This document shows, piece after piece, positions 45,033-56,637 of a stretch of DNA of 64,000 nucleotides (position 1 is the stretch's first letter; each line of letters opens with the position of its first letter). The notes under the pieces are model-generated. The model was not told the origin of the DNA and did not search any database. It worked only from the letters and a program-made list of their open reading frames with translations. Source of the stretch: Cunninghamia lanceolata (taxonomy: Eukaryota; Streptophyta; Pinopsida; Cupressales; Cupressaceae); NCBI GenBank assembly GCA_027924645.1, contig BSBN01000039.1:21054001-21118000 (forward strand), read 5' to 3'. The position numbers and the translations under genes were made by a program.

Positions 45033-46687
45033 CATGGTTTCTGGTTCTGGGTATTCCTTCTATCAAGATTTCTTAGTTTGGCAAGCTTGAGGAAATCTGA
45101 AGGAATTGGCTGAAGATTGATCCTTTGTTGAGTGAAAGTTGTTTGCTCTTTTTGTATTAGTTTCAGGAGATAACATGCAGCTTGAAGGATGGTGAAGAAG
45201 GAGAAAATGGAGTTGGTCACATTGAAATGATGTTGATCTGGAGCTCCTGATAGGTAGTGGAATAATCTTGATGCATGGGGTGGGATTTTTTGCTTTGTGG
45301 TTGTGTTGCAACAAAGCTTTCATATTGGGTGTCTGTGTGAGAGGCTCCCTAGTGATATGGAGAAGCTTGTGTTGTTTTTTAGCTATGGAGTAATGTGCTT
45401 ATGTTGGGTGTGTATTCTTGGTATTGAAAGGCATTGTTTTTGTTACCCCGATTGCATATAGGCTATGGAGTTGATCATTGGATGATCTAGAAGCTTTTGT
45501 AATAGCCTATCTCCCTCGGATGCATGTGCATGTTGGTGGTTGTGGAGTTGGCCTGAAATGGGCCTAGAGTTCTTGAACTGCTTTTTCCTCTCAAGGATAC
45601 TTTGTACTTGCATGGCTCAGATTCACTTTTCTTAGATCTGAGGGGTTTTATATATTTTCATAAAAAAATCTATGGTTAATGCTCATCTATGATAATCCAT
45701 TATTCTGGTTTAACTGTTATGGTGTTTTTGTTTCAGACTTTTGAGTCTTCCAAATATGAAGTGGGTGTGGATGTGCATGGGTGTTTTTTAGACATGGTGG
45801 TTTTGTAGGTTTTACATGGTCAAGAGAAAAATGTGTGGTTTTGTGGAGCTGCAGTTAAGCTATTTTCTAGACCCTGGCTTTTGTGGTGTTTCTGGATGAG
45901 ATAGTTGTAGTTTTGCATGCATGCCCCGTGCATGGTGTGAGGAGGTGAGATGATTTCTCTTCATGGGAGTGTTGGTACATGATCTGTCACTTAGCATTTT
46001 TGTGGTGATGCTTGGTGGATTCCTAGACTATGGTGTCTGGCTTGTGGACTTGATTGGTGAATTGGATCTGAGCATGATTTGGTGCTTGAGTCATTTTGTC
46101 TACATGGTAATTCTCTCTTGAATCTTAGTTTTCTGATTACTAGTGCAATGATGGGTTTACATGTTTTAGTGGATTAGATCTATGAGTTATGTAGTTTTGT
46201 AGGTGTGTACAGCCTATTGATTTTAGTGGGATAACTCAAAAGTGGACTATCTATATCCACAAGCTTGATTCAATGCTTATGCAAACTTGTTAGCTGGCCT
46301 TGTCTATGGTCACTTGTGCATTGGTATGGTTGCTTTGGGATGAGAGAATGGATGGTGTAGAGTACCTAGTTAGTCAGTTAAGGGGACCTATCACATGTGT
46401 ATCATGATGTCATGAATAGCTTGGATACACAGTTTTGTGTAAGCTTTTGACAGTGATGGTATATTTCCTTAGTTTTGAAGATCTTGATGCCACTTGGTGT
46501 TACTGTCAAATGGACATGTTCATGTGTAGACCTGGAGGATTTTTAGATTAGGAGATGTTTGGTCATGATGCTTGGAGAGCTCGGTTGTCATGGTTCAATG
46601 GGAGCTTTAGCAATGACTATGAATTCATCACTTGGTTATGGATGGTCTTCTTTAGTGTTGCAAATATTACTAGGAGGAGGTCTTAGG
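45033..46687 (+). other. Element I internal region, left, no gene seen
   Basis: 1.65 kb of T/G-rich sequence full of short tgg and gtt runs. No frame resembles gag or pol. It ends at ttagg (46683-46687), the target of J. Confidence 0.6.
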
Positions 46688-48312
46688 TGGTGCAGGAGCA
46701 CCTAAAAGAATACCTTGGAGAAAGAAGACAAAAATGACCATGGAAGGAACCTATGGAACAAATCAAGTCAATTGGGACATCTTACAACCAATTGTGGCAT
46801 GTTTTAATAGTCAAAATGATGTAATGGTTAAATGTCCTGAGGGTCCTGGTAAGGACCCTAGGACCAAAAATAATGTAAGTTGGGCCAATAGTGCCCCTAG
46901 AGTCAAATATAGGTGTCTAAGGTCAGAAACAAGGTTTAATGAACCTAAGCAAATCAAACATTATGGATTAATAAGGTAGGAGTTCATTAAAATAAGGTAG
47001 GAGTTCATTAAAAAGTCAAATTTCTAAATTATGCATTTAGGCGGGGAAAAGACTTTTTGATTAGTTTTTGAAAGTTTAACCATCCCTAACTGATGGGAAT
47101 TGGTTGTAGAAGTTAGGGAGAGGTTATATAAGCCTTTTCAAGGCATGAGATGTACGGACTAAGCATTTTTGGAGGCCTGGGTTGTACGGTAGGCTGAAAA
47201 CAACAGTAAATTTTAGTTTTTCTTGCATTTTCTATTGGTCTTTTGATCTGTGGTGGTTGGAAAATGTTTTAAAACCTTCATTGAATAGTAATAGACTTGT
47301 TTCTATGCTCTGAGAAGGTTTTTTAGATAGTTTCATTGTTGTTTGTATTGACTGTCATAAGGAACAGCAGGTTGTCCTATACATTTTGAGGGGTTTCAAT
47401 GCCTCATAGGACCTTTCCATGGATGTAGGATCCTTATTCTCATGGAATAGGTCCTCATTAACATTTAATATATGATTTCTAACTTGGAAAAGAAGGAGGA
47501 ATGCAAAATGGGAAGGTGATCACCATTTGAAGTCTGGGATTGCTTGTGAAAGAGCATTGAAATGGTGGCATAGTTGTAGCAGCTGAAGATCCGTCTTAAC
47601 AAGGTGACTTTTTTATGATTGTTGTTGTTTAATATGGCCAAGAATATGGTGTTAGACCTTTGAATGAGGTCTAGAAGTGATTGGAGGTGGTAGATCTAGC
47701 AAGCCCTAGGTTTTGAGGCCTAGAAATGAGGTTTTTGTATTTCAAACCTTAAATGTGCAAACCACCTAATAAGACCTAGAAAATCCTTGGTTTTGAACCC
47801 TTTCCTAAGACTATTTTTAGGTTTGAAGTGTGTGGGACAAGTTTGTCATAGGGTTCCTTTGTAAAATGGTCAATTTAGGCCTTGTAGGAAGGCAGCAAGG
47901 TGTTAGAACAGTCATATTTGGTCCAAAACAACAGTAGGTGAGTTTGGGATATATTTTAGAATTTGATAGAGGGTATCCAAATCAATCATTTTTTTTAGAG
48001 TGTTTTGGGAAAGTTGAGATAAAAATGCAAATTAGTCACTGAACAGGGCTACAAGGATTAGGCCTAGTCAAGTGGAATTGTCAAGAATCGGTCAAAATGG
48101 TGCATGAAACCTGTTGAATCTTGTTGGTTGGGGTAGGTTGAGACCCTAGAAGGTACAATATTTCATCTGAGAAGTTGGAATCCAAATTTGAGCCCTTTGG
48201 TGGAGTTTAGGACAAAGGGAAGGCTAGTGTAGTCTTGTTGATTAAAGCCCATAATTGATTTAAATCCTTAATCTTGCTAAATTAACTTTGGAGACCTGAC
48301 ACCTCTGCATCA
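46688..48312 (+). repeat. Element J 5' LTR
   Basis: 1625 bp. Contains an open frame of 81 codons (46734-46979) shared with the 3' LTR, a 21-bp tandem pair (aggtaggagttcattaaaat type, 46972-47013), and a TATA box at 47122-47134 (GGTTATATAAGCC). Confidence 0.88.
47122..47134 (+). promoter_or_regulatory. TATA box of element J
   Basis: GGTTATATAAGCC, unchanged in the 3' LTR near 50877-50889. Confidence 0.6.
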
Positions 48313-48315
48313 TCG

Positions 48316-48327
48316 TGGTATCAGAGC
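48316..48327 (+). promoter_or_regulatory. Primer binding site of element J
   Basis: TGGTATCAGAGC, an exact Met-tRNA type site three bases after the LTR. Confidence 0.85.
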
Positions 48328-48395
48328 AGCAAGTAGGTCCTTGAAGGAGTAGTAGGATCTTGTTAAAAAGTTAAGAGTTGGTAAGAGTTGTAAAG

Positions 48396-49388
48396 ATGCC
48401 TCCTAAGAATCAGATGGCTAGGGAGAATAATGAATTGAGGGAAGCCTTAGAGGCTAGGGAAAAAGAGTTGAGGGAGAGAAGAGAACAGGATGCTGCAAGA
48501 GAAAGAGAGTTAAGACAAGTGAGAAGGGAGAATGCATCAATCTTGGCAAGGTTGGAAGCATTGGAGAATAATTCTAGAGGGGATGCACAAAAAGAGCAAG
48601 AAGGGGATGAACAAAATGAGCAAGAAGGAGATGATGGAGGACATGAGAAGGCAGATGAGAACACTCCTGATGATGAGTTGGATGCAGAAGAAAGGAGATT
48701 TGTGAGATTTCTTAAGGTAGTCCAAGGAAGTGGAACAAAGGCAAACATAGAGTTACCTATCTATCAAGGGAAGATGGATAGTGAAGAGTTATTAGGGTGG
48801 ATAGATGCCCTTGAAAATTTCTTTGAGTATGAGGAGATGAGTGATGAGAAAAAGATTAAATTTGCAAAAACAAAGTTGAGAGGGAAAACACTTACATGGT
48901 GGAGTAGTGTGCAAATAGAAAGAGTGGCCAGAGGTGGAACAAGAATCACTTCTTGGGGTAGGATGAAGGATATGATGAAGGATCAATTTCTTCCACCTGA
49001 TTACTCTATTCAAACAAAGAGGATGAGGCAGAATTTGAAACAAAAGGACATGGATGTTATGTCCTATACTAAACAATTTCATAAGCTTAGTATTAGAGGA
49101 GGATTGGAAGATGAAGAAGAGAAAGTGGCAAGATACCTTAATGGGCTTAGGTATAACTTGCAAGATGAGATTGGTTTGACCATACCAAAATCACTTGGAG
49201 AATGTTTTCAGTTGGCCATAAGGGCTGAAGAGAGGGTGAAGAGGAAGCAAGAAAGACAAGGAGGTAGTGGTAAAGGATATAGAGGTAGGGGTAGACCTAC
49301 TAATGAAGGACAAAGTAGCAATGAGAAAGGCAAAGAGTTTTCTGCAGATCAGGGAGGTGGATATAGAGGTGGAGGTAGGTTTGGATAA
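48396..49388 (+). CDS. Element J Gag, intact frame
   Basis: I choose the ATG at 48396 (MPPKNQMARENNELREALEA), since MPP is a usual start for this family; an upstream in-frame ATG at 48378 is possible. 330 residues. A charged helical N-terminus (about residues 8-65) is followed by an acidic Gln/Glu spacer with QEGDEQNEQEGDD. The retrotransposon gag domain covers about residues 110-240: ELLGWIDALENFFEYEEM, KLRGKTLTWWSSVQIERV, QFLPPDYSIQTKRMRQ. The tail is Gly/Arg-rich. The frame ends at a TAA (49386-49388) that probably arose by mutation, because the same frame continues into the knuckle. Gag would form the particle for J's RNA. It is the only long uninterrupted gag in the window. Confidence 0.85.
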   Translation: MPPKNQMARENNELREALEAREKELRERREQDAARERELRQVRRENASILARLEALENNSRGDAQKEQEGDEQNEQEGDDGGHEKADENTPDDELDAEERRFVRFLKVVQGSGTKANIELPIYQGKMDSEELLGWIDALENFFEYEEMSDEKKIKFAKTKLRGKTLTWWSSVQIERVARGGTRITSWGRMKDMMKDQFLPPDYSIQTKRMRQNLKQKDMDVMSYTKQFHKLSIRGGLEDEEEKVARYLNGLRYNLQDEIGLTIPKSLGECFQLAIRAEERVKRKQERQGGSGKGYRGRGRPTNEGQSSNEKGKEFSADQGGGYRGGGRFG

Positions 49389-49898
49389 AGTAGAGGAGTA
49401 TTCACAGGTAGATGTTATCATTGCAATGAAGTGGGACACAAATCTTTCAAATGTCCTAAGAAGGATGATGCTGATAAGAGCAAGGAGAGAAGAGTTCATT
49501 TGGCACAAGAAGAGGAAAAGAAAGAAGACCAAGAACTAGCACCAGCCTATCCAGTAACATATGGAGATTTGCTCATGGTGGAAAAAGGCAAAATGCAGCA
49601 AGCACCACAAGTATCCATTTTTAAAACTAATTGTTTAAGCCATAGAAAAGTGTGCAAGTTGATTATAAATTTAGGTTCACATGATAATTTAGTTTCTTGG
49701 GATATGGTGCACAAGTTGGGATTAAAAACATTTGATCATCCTAGTCCTTACAATGTCACTTGGGTAAGTCAAGAGCAGCAAGTAAGGGTTAGTCAGAAGG
49801 CATATGTTGATTTTTCAATTGGTCCATATCATGATTCCATTTTATGTGATGTTATTTCAATGACATGTGGGCATATAATTTTGGGTAGACCATGGTAG
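49389..49898 (+). pseudogene. Element J zinc knuckle and protease
   Basis: In frame after the TAA. An intact CCHC knuckle CYHCNEVGHKSFKC is at 49413-49454. A Glu/Lys-rich linker and an aspartic-protease-like domain follow: CKLIINLGSHDNLVSWDMV where D-S/T-G is expected, so the catalytic Asp is now Asn. It ends GHIILGRPW at a TAG (49896-49898). The fold blocks are kept but the enzyme should be inactive. Confidence 0.82.
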
Positions 49899-50735
49899 CA
49901 TTTGAGAAAGACAGTTCATGATGGTTATACTAATAACTATTTGGTGCACAAAGATGATAAATAGTTTAGACTAATCCCTTTACCTTGTGGAGACAAGAAG
50001 GAACATGTTACTATCTATTTTGGAGAGAAATTGAAGTTGAATGTCCAGGTTAGACAGCAGGAACAGTTGCAGCAGAAGAAGCTTTACAACAGTCCTAAAG
50101 AACAGCAAGTTTGGGACTTAAGTTGCATCAAGATTGGGGACATTGATTGCCCTATAGAGAGGCAGGAAAGGGAAGGCAAACAACAAGGAAAAATAGATCC
50201 AAATCTCAAGGTGGAGAAGGCAAAAACACCATAGCAGCAAGGTCCTAGGCAAGGACACCAAGACATGTTTTATAATGCTAACATTGTTTGTAAGAGCCAT
50301 GCAGGTGGGAGAAGGAGAAGAATAACCCTTGGAGAGTTCATATTCCCTGTCACAAATTAGAGGAACATTTCAAAAAGATTGCAGGAGGTTTGGAGCAGAC
50401 CACATGCCTCTTGGGACAAGAGTTTCTATCATGCTGGGGAGTATAGTGCAGGAGCACCTAAAAGAATACCTTGGAGCAAGAAGACAAAAATGACCATGGA
50501 AGGAACCTATGGAATAAATCAAGTCAATTGGGACATCTTACAACCAATTGTGGCATGTTGTAATAGTCAAAATGATGTAATGGTTAAATGTCCTGAGGGT
50601 CCTGGTAAGGACCTTAGGACCAAAAATAATGTAAGTTGGGCCAATAGTGCCCCTAGAGTCAAATATAGGTGTCTAAGGTCAGAAACAAGGTTTAATGAAC
50701 CTAAAAAAATCAAACATGATGGATTAATAAGGTAG
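49899..50735 (+). pseudogene. Element J C-terminal tail running into the 3' LTR
   Basis: The same reading frame continues past the protease with four single stops (49896, near 49962, 50232 and 50358) and no frameshift. From 50361 to 50735 it is open: LQEVWSRPHASWDKSFYHAG, then SAGAPKRIPWSKKTK, ending HDGLIR. The last 292 bases lie inside the 3' LTR, and the 5' LTR has the matching open stretch to 46979. I do not recognise a domain. The lack of frameshifts over 837 bases suggests it was part of J's polyprotein. Confidence 0.6.
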
Positions 50736-52079
50736 GAGTTCATTAAAATAAGGTAGGAGTTCATTAAAAATTCAAATTTCTGAATCATGCATTTAGGCGA
50801 GAAAAGCCTTTTTGATTAGTTTTTGAAAGTTTAACCATCCCTAACTGATGAGAATTGGTTTTAGAAGTTAGGGAGAGGTTATATAAGCCTGTTCAAGGCA
50901 TGAGATGTATGGACTAAGCATTTTTGGAGGCCTGGGTTGTACGGCAGACTAAAAACAATAGTAGATTTCAGTTTTTCTTGCATTTTCTTCTTATTTTCTA
51001 TTGGTCTTTTGATCTGTGGTGGTTGGAAAATGTGTTAAAACCTTCATTGAATAGTAATAGACTTGTTTCTATGCCCTGAGAAGGTTTTTTAGATAGTTTC
51101 ATTGCTGTTTGTATTGACTGTTATAAGGAACAGCAGGCTGTCCTGTACATTTTGAGGGGTTTCAATGCCTCATAGGACCTTTCCATGGATGTAGGATCCT
51201 GATTCTCATGGAATAGGTCCTCATTAACATTTACTATATGATTTCTAACTTGGCAAAGAAGGAGGAATGCAAAATGGGAAGGTGATCACCATTTGAAGTC
51301 TGGGATTACTTGTGAAAGAGCATTGAAATGGTGGCATAGTTGTAGCAGCCGAAGATCTGTCTTAACAAGGTGACTTTTTTATGATTTTTGTTGTTTAATA
51401 TGGCCACAAAGATGGTGTTAGACCTTTGAATGAGGTCTGGAAGTGATTGGAGGTGGGAGATCTAGCAAGCCCTAGGTTTTGAGGCCTAGAAATGAGGTTT
51501 TTGTATTTCAAACCTTAAATGTGCAAACCACCTAATAAGAACTAGAAAATCCTTGGTTTTGAACCCTTTCCTAAGACTATTTTTAGTTTTGAAGTGTGTG
51601 GGACAAGTTTGTCATAGGGTTCCTTTGTAAAATGGTCAATTTAGGCCTTATAGGAAGGTAGCAAGGTGTTAGAACAGTCATATTTGGTCCAAAACAATAG
51701 TAGGTGAGTTTGGGATATGTTTTATAACTTGATAGAGGGTATCCAAATCAATCATTTTTTTTTAGATTGTTTTGGGAAAGTTGAGAGAAAAATGCAAATT
51801 AGTCGCTGAACAGGGCTACAAGGATTAGGCCTAGTCAAATGGAATTGTCAAGAACCGGTCAAAATGGTGCATGAAACCTATTGAATCTTGTTGGTTGGGG
51901 TAGGTTGAAACCCTAGAAGGTACAATATTTCATCTGAGAATTTGGAATCCAAATTTGAGCCCTTTGGTGGAGTTTAGGACAAAGGGAAGGCTAGTGTAGT
52001 CTTGTTGATTAAAGCCCACAATTGATTTAAATCCTTAATCTTGCTAAATTAACTTTGGAGACCTGACACCTCTGCATCA
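50444..52079 (+). repeat. Element J 3' LTR
   Basis: 1636 bp, close to the 5' LTR; I count about 14 differences in the first 380 bases. It is followed by ttagt and the resumed I sequence. Confidence 0.88.
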
Positions 52080-52084
52080 TTAGT

Positions 52085-54193
52085 TCATGTTGATGCAGAA
52101 GGGTTCTTTCACATTTGCATGGACACTATTTGGAGATGGGTCATCTTCATGATATTGAAGATGTGTAACATCTTGGAGCCATGGAGGACTCATGGAGTCT
52201 TTGGTTGAGGTGTCAGTAGTGCTTGACAGGTGATGTTGGTTTAGAGTTTGTTTGTTTTATGTCATGGTATACTCTTGCTTATGCATTAGAGTTTTGGCAT
52301 GATACATTGCTCTTGAGACCATGCTATGTTCACTTGGAGCATGGAATCTCCTAAGGGGGATGGTAAGATCATGATGTCAAGACAAGTTCTTGATTTAGAT
52401 GATTGGAGCTTTGACAGTGGTCTAGTGATTCTCTGTGTTTTGGGTACATTGGTCATATGCTTGAGAACTTCATGAAGGTGCAGTGATGCATTTGGCATTT
52501 AGCATGAGATGATTATTTTTAGGTACTCATGGATACATGGAGAATGAAGTGAGGTTGTATTTCTCTTAAGATGAGAGAAGTGTTGTTGAGATGGTTACTC
52601 TTGGTGAGATTTCAACCCAAAGAGCCTACACCTTGGTTGAACATGAGTTTAACAGAGACCTATGAGGAGATTGCTTTTGGAGTCATGATGGCTTGCATAT
52701 CTTGGAGGAGCATTCTCATTCCCCACTCTTGGTTTGTTCGGGAGTTTATTATTTGAGAGGTATTTGCCCATTATATATTTCAGATGTGTTATGTTTTGTG
52801 CTTTGGTTCTCATGGGATTGAGTTGATTCATGGTCATTGTTTATGGAGACTCATTTGAGGATGGTTTAGCATGAATTTATATGCTTTATCTTTCATAGAT
52901 ATGGATCTTGAGCTATGTAGTTAGTTCTAGAGGAATCATTTGAGGGATGTTTGGAATGGTTATCTCCTTGTGCATTTGAGTTTGAGATATCATTCATTGA
53001 TGAGGACTGTTAGGAGATGGTTTATGGGCTGATATCCTGAGATGGGAAATGGAGTAGTTTGATCTTCTTTGAGAAGATTACATCCATGTAGTTACATGAT
53101 ATATATGTTGTGTTTGATCTCTTGAGATTGAAAGATTTTGGGTGTTGTTATGTTCTTCTCTTTGGGGTTTTATGGAGGAGATCATACTTGACATAGCTGG
53201 CACTTAGAGGTGTATGTAGGAGGATTTTCTATAGGTATATGATGTGCAAAGTTTCTCTCTTTATCTCAGTTATCTTCCTAGATAGTTAGTTTCACACGAT
53301 AGTGGTTTGAGGTTTGGTTGGAGCCATTGTGATCACTAGCTTGTGGTCATGTGTTTTCACTTATGCTCTTGGGTGATGACATGGAGGTTCCTTTATCTCT
53401 TTCCTTTGTTGGGTGTGGAGAACTTAGGAGAGTTATAGAGACTTGTGGTGAGACTTTTTCTTACAAGTTATTGATTTATAGGTTTTTCATATCATTGTGG
53501 ATGGCTCCTTGGTACATGTTGTTTACACTTTCTATATGACGCTATTGGTAGACTTGGTATGCCTTGATCTTTTTCAGATTTGCATTACCCATGTAGTGGG
53601 AGCTCTTGGATGTGTATATCATTCTTTGGCAGGTTTGCACATGGAGTTTATGATTGCATTTTATGGGTGTATATATATTTATGGCATGCGTTTACTATGT
53701 TTTATATACCTTGGAGGTATGGGTGATTGGATGGATTAGCACTTACTGTGTGTGCTATTTTCAGTCATGTGGGTTAATCAGTAGGATGAGAACAGTCAAT
53801 TTCCTAGTTTTTATTCTAGTTGATGTTCTATCTTATTTTCTGGAAGATGTCTTCATAGTTGTGTTCAAGTTGAATCTTTGAAGTTGATGTTGTTGATGCT
53901 TTTGTATAGCTTGTGAGCACAGTGGAGTGGTGGCATTATTATGTATCCTTTGCTATTAGGTGGATCTTATGCTTGTGTTCGTTAGACTGGTACATATACA
54001 CCTTGGCTCATTCTTTTTCCTTTGGTGGATGGTTGGAACTATTGCCTGAGATGGTGGACATCTTCGATGTTGTTGCAAGTGTCTTGGGTGGAGCGTGGAA
54101 GCATTGTTTAAGATTCTTGAGATTGCATGTATGGTTGTGATGATGTGATTCAGTGACTTCAAGCATTGGAAGGGGTTTAGTGAGTTCTTCGTC
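52085..54193 (+). other. Element I internal region, right, no gene seen
   Basis: 2.1 kb of T/G-rich non-coding DNA like 45033-46687. Frames of 60-80 codons exist but look random (Trp/Cys/Phe-rich). No domain was found. Confidence 0.6.
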
Positions 54194-54204
54194 AAGTGGG
54201 AGAA
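54194..54204 (+). promoter_or_regulatory. Polypurine tract of element I
   Basis: AAGTGGGAGAA directly before the 3' LTR. With its flanks (ttcgtc before, tgtt after) it closely matches copia B at 35313-35332. Confidence 0.75.
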
Positions 54205-55430
54205 TGTTGAGAATGTGTGTCTCTAACTCACTGTTGAAACCCCATCTCTGTTGCTATCAAACTTGAATTTTCTAGGTTTTGAATTCATGGTTTTACCACA
54301 GTAACACTAGGTGCACTTAAGAGGAATGCAGACTGGTAGTGTTACCTATCATCCTATGGTGGTCTTTATGTACCTATGCGGTAGTGCAGGATATACCACC
54401 ACCCCTCGATAGCCTATGAAGTGGCTTGCGGTGGTGTGGTGTATATCCTACCATCCTGTGATGGCCTATTGGTGGTGTTTGTGGTATGGCGGTAGTCTAC
54501 AAAGCATCATCGGTGGACTTGCATTGGTACAATGTTACCACCACCCCACATCTATTTGGAAAGAGACTTGTGGTAGTGCAGGAGGAATCCTAACCCGTAA
54601 CCCCACAGTGGTCCATTGAAGGTGCCAACGATAGAGCAGGAGCTAACCTACCATTCTGCGACGGTGACTGGAGTGGCTGGCGGGTGAGCTGTAGATCCTA
54701 CCATCCCATGATAGTCCATAAGATTTCCTATGGTAATGTGATATACCTTGTGACCCCGTGATAGTCCATGAAGTGGCTTGCGGTGGAGCAGTATAGTTGG
54801 AAGTGAACTGCAGCCCCACAGCTAGTCAGAAATGGTCCTCTGGTATGGAGGTAAAGACTAGAAACAATGGGTAAAGACTGTTGAACTATTTGTGATAGTT
54901 TGTCTGGTATGGAAGTTGAAGCAATTGGTTTTCTTGGAATGTTTGTGAAGTCTATATTAATGTGACAGTGCATTGTAACTGAGTATGGAGGTGTGGCTAG
55001 ATGTAAGGAAATGTTATTAGATTTTCTCCAAAGATGGAACAAGATGTAAATATCCAGTAAAGGCTATGAGCCTGATATTGTATTATAACTTGTATGCTTG
55101 TTGCTGAATAATACAATGGCTCTATGTTTTAGAGTGTGGGGTTTTTTACCCAAAAGGATTTTCCCCACATAAGTCATTGTGTTCTTGTCTTCTACTCTAT
55201 CTTTCATGTTTAGTGATTTTGTTTATTGAATATGTTTAATGTATGTTGTTGAAAATAGTTTAAATCGCAATCACTTTCCTATAAGGGTTAATGTGAGAAA
55301 TGAACTATGTCTGATTCCGCTTTATGGCATAGTAGTATGTGTTTTGAGGCAATCAAAGAGAATAGTTGTTACTGCAGACACTTACTGATCTCAGATGCTC
55401 ATTCTGGGATGAACCATATTTTTCCCTTCA
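54205..55430 (+). repeat. Element I 3' LTR
   Basis: 1226 bp. It is longer than the 5' LTR because of an extra stretch near 55265-55310. It carries the decayed GC-rich array (54345-54835) and the hairpin (55136-55168). Followed by ttatt. Confidence 0.88.
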
Positions 55431-56637
55431 TTATTCACTATCCCCTTAGTGGGTGGAATAGGTGAATATTTTTGAGTGATCTTGACATCCATTCGTAAGG
55501 GATTTAATGTGAGAGACCTTTCCTCATCCACTAGCACTTCAACTTTTGAAGGGAGAGCATAGGAATGAAGAGAAGGTAAAGTGTTGTTAGGAGAATTGTT
55601 GGTGATTGTATCTTTAGTGATGTCCAAAGAGTTTTAACATGCAACCAAAGGAGAACTATCCATGGCCTTTGCATCCTTAGTGATATCCAAGGGACTTGGA
55701 CATTCAACTAAAGGGGGGAAATCAAGGGTCTTCACTTCCTTACAAATATCCAAGGTACTTGAATATTCAACTAAAGGAGGAAGATCAAGGGTCTTCACGT
55801 CCTTAGTAATATCCAAGGTACTTGAATATTCAACTAAAGGAGGAAGATCAAGGGTCTTCACTTCCTTAGTAATATCCAAGGTACTTGAATATTCAACTAA
55901 AGGAGGAAGATCAAGGATCTTCACTTCCTTTGTAATATCCAAGGTACTTGAATATTTAACTAAAGGAGGAAGATCGATAGGATGATCCATAGAGACTTTA
56001 TTCACTATGGTAGGTATAGATTAGATGAATTCTCATTATCTATCCATGGGGTGTTCTTGATTAGAGGGGGTTCTTCATTCACTAATGCTTCATCCTTCAA
56101 AGGAAGAGCATCAGAATGAAGAGAGGGTAGGGTGATGTTAAGGGATGTTTCAATGATTTCATCCTCTTGCACCAAAATATCCTCATAGGTGGGAACAACT
56201 TTGGGAGAGAGATCATAAGATGAAATAGACAAAACTAAGTTACCATCACATGTAATAGAGACTAGATCCAGGGCATGGTCCTAACCTTTAGCAACAGGAG
56301 TCATAGTGGAAAGTCCAATAGAGATAAAGTCATCTAGGGCTTCATCTAACATATTGAAGTCATTACTACTAAACTATGCATCATATTTATTATTATATAT
56401 GAATTTAGTGAGATCATCTAATATCAAAGGATATATTCCCATGAGAGTTATGAATCTTTCAAAGTCAGATATACAACAAAAGGTTTCATATGTGGAACAT
56501 GTAGAAATGTCAATATCATATATGTATGCTAGTTAATTTAAGACTTGAGGATGCTTATTAGTGATTTTGTAGAAATTATCAATATCTATGATGTATGCAA
56601 ACAAAGCTTCCAAAGATGAAGAACAAGAAGCATCCAT
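55431..56637 (-). pseudogene. Element D unknown gene with 21-residue repeats
   Basis: The ATG at 56637 starts MDASCSSSLEALFAYIIDID. The frame runs to about 56005 with two stops, shifts by one near 56010, then continues to the I insertion with one more stop near 55635. Five tandem units of 21 residues (63 bp, 55668-55983) read about LPPLVEYSSTLDITKEVKTLD. A longer theme also appears twice: TLPSLHSDALPLKDEAL and TLPSLHSYALPSKVEVL. The protein is acidic, has no catalytic motif I know and continues at 43850, for roughly 470 residues in all. It is the only gene of D, so it may serve packaging or be a captured host sequence; neither is shown. Confidence 0.55.
55668..55983 (-). repeat. 63-bp tandem repeats in the element D gene
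   Basis: Five units with an exact 63-bp step (for example ttcac-tcctt at 55731, 55794, 55857 and 55920). The step is a multiple of three, so the array keeps the frame. Confidence 0.8.

Larger units (their letters stand above)
46688..52079 (+). mobile_element. Element J, gag-protease-only Ty3/gypsy element
   Basis: LTRs 46688-48312 and 50444-52079 around a 2131-bp internal part. Flanks are ttagg and ttagt (46683-46687 and 52080-52084), a target duplication with one change. The LTRs start TGGTGCAGGAG (TAGTGC in the 3' copy) and end GCATCA. The primer site is TGGTATCAGAGC. One frame codes Gag, a knuckle and a protease; RT, RNase H and integrase are absent and there is no room for them. This matches the TR-GAG type of non-autonomous plant elements. 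It is the innermost element and the best preserved. Confidence 0.87.
43851..55430 (+). mobile_element. Element I, non-coding LTR element, plus strand
   Basis: LTRs 43851-45018 and 54205-55430 with a perfect ttatt target duplication (43846-43850 and 55431-55435). The primer site is TGGTGTCAAAGC and the purine tract AAGTGGGAGAA. About 3.8 kb of own internal DNA (45019-46687 and 52085-54204) has no frame I can match to any protein. It shares tract, primer type and an LTR hairpin with copia B, so a copia helper is likely. Confidence 0.88.

Noticed and set aside
48410..49532. Long minus-strand frames opposite element J Gag
   Set aside because: They are mirror frames of a purine-rich gene. The plus strand has the recognisable Gag domain.
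53351..54140. Several frames of 60-80 codons with Trp, Cys and Phe, some looking membrane-like
   Set aside because: They overlap in different frames, have no shared direction or motif, and lie in the T/G-rich non-coding part of element I.
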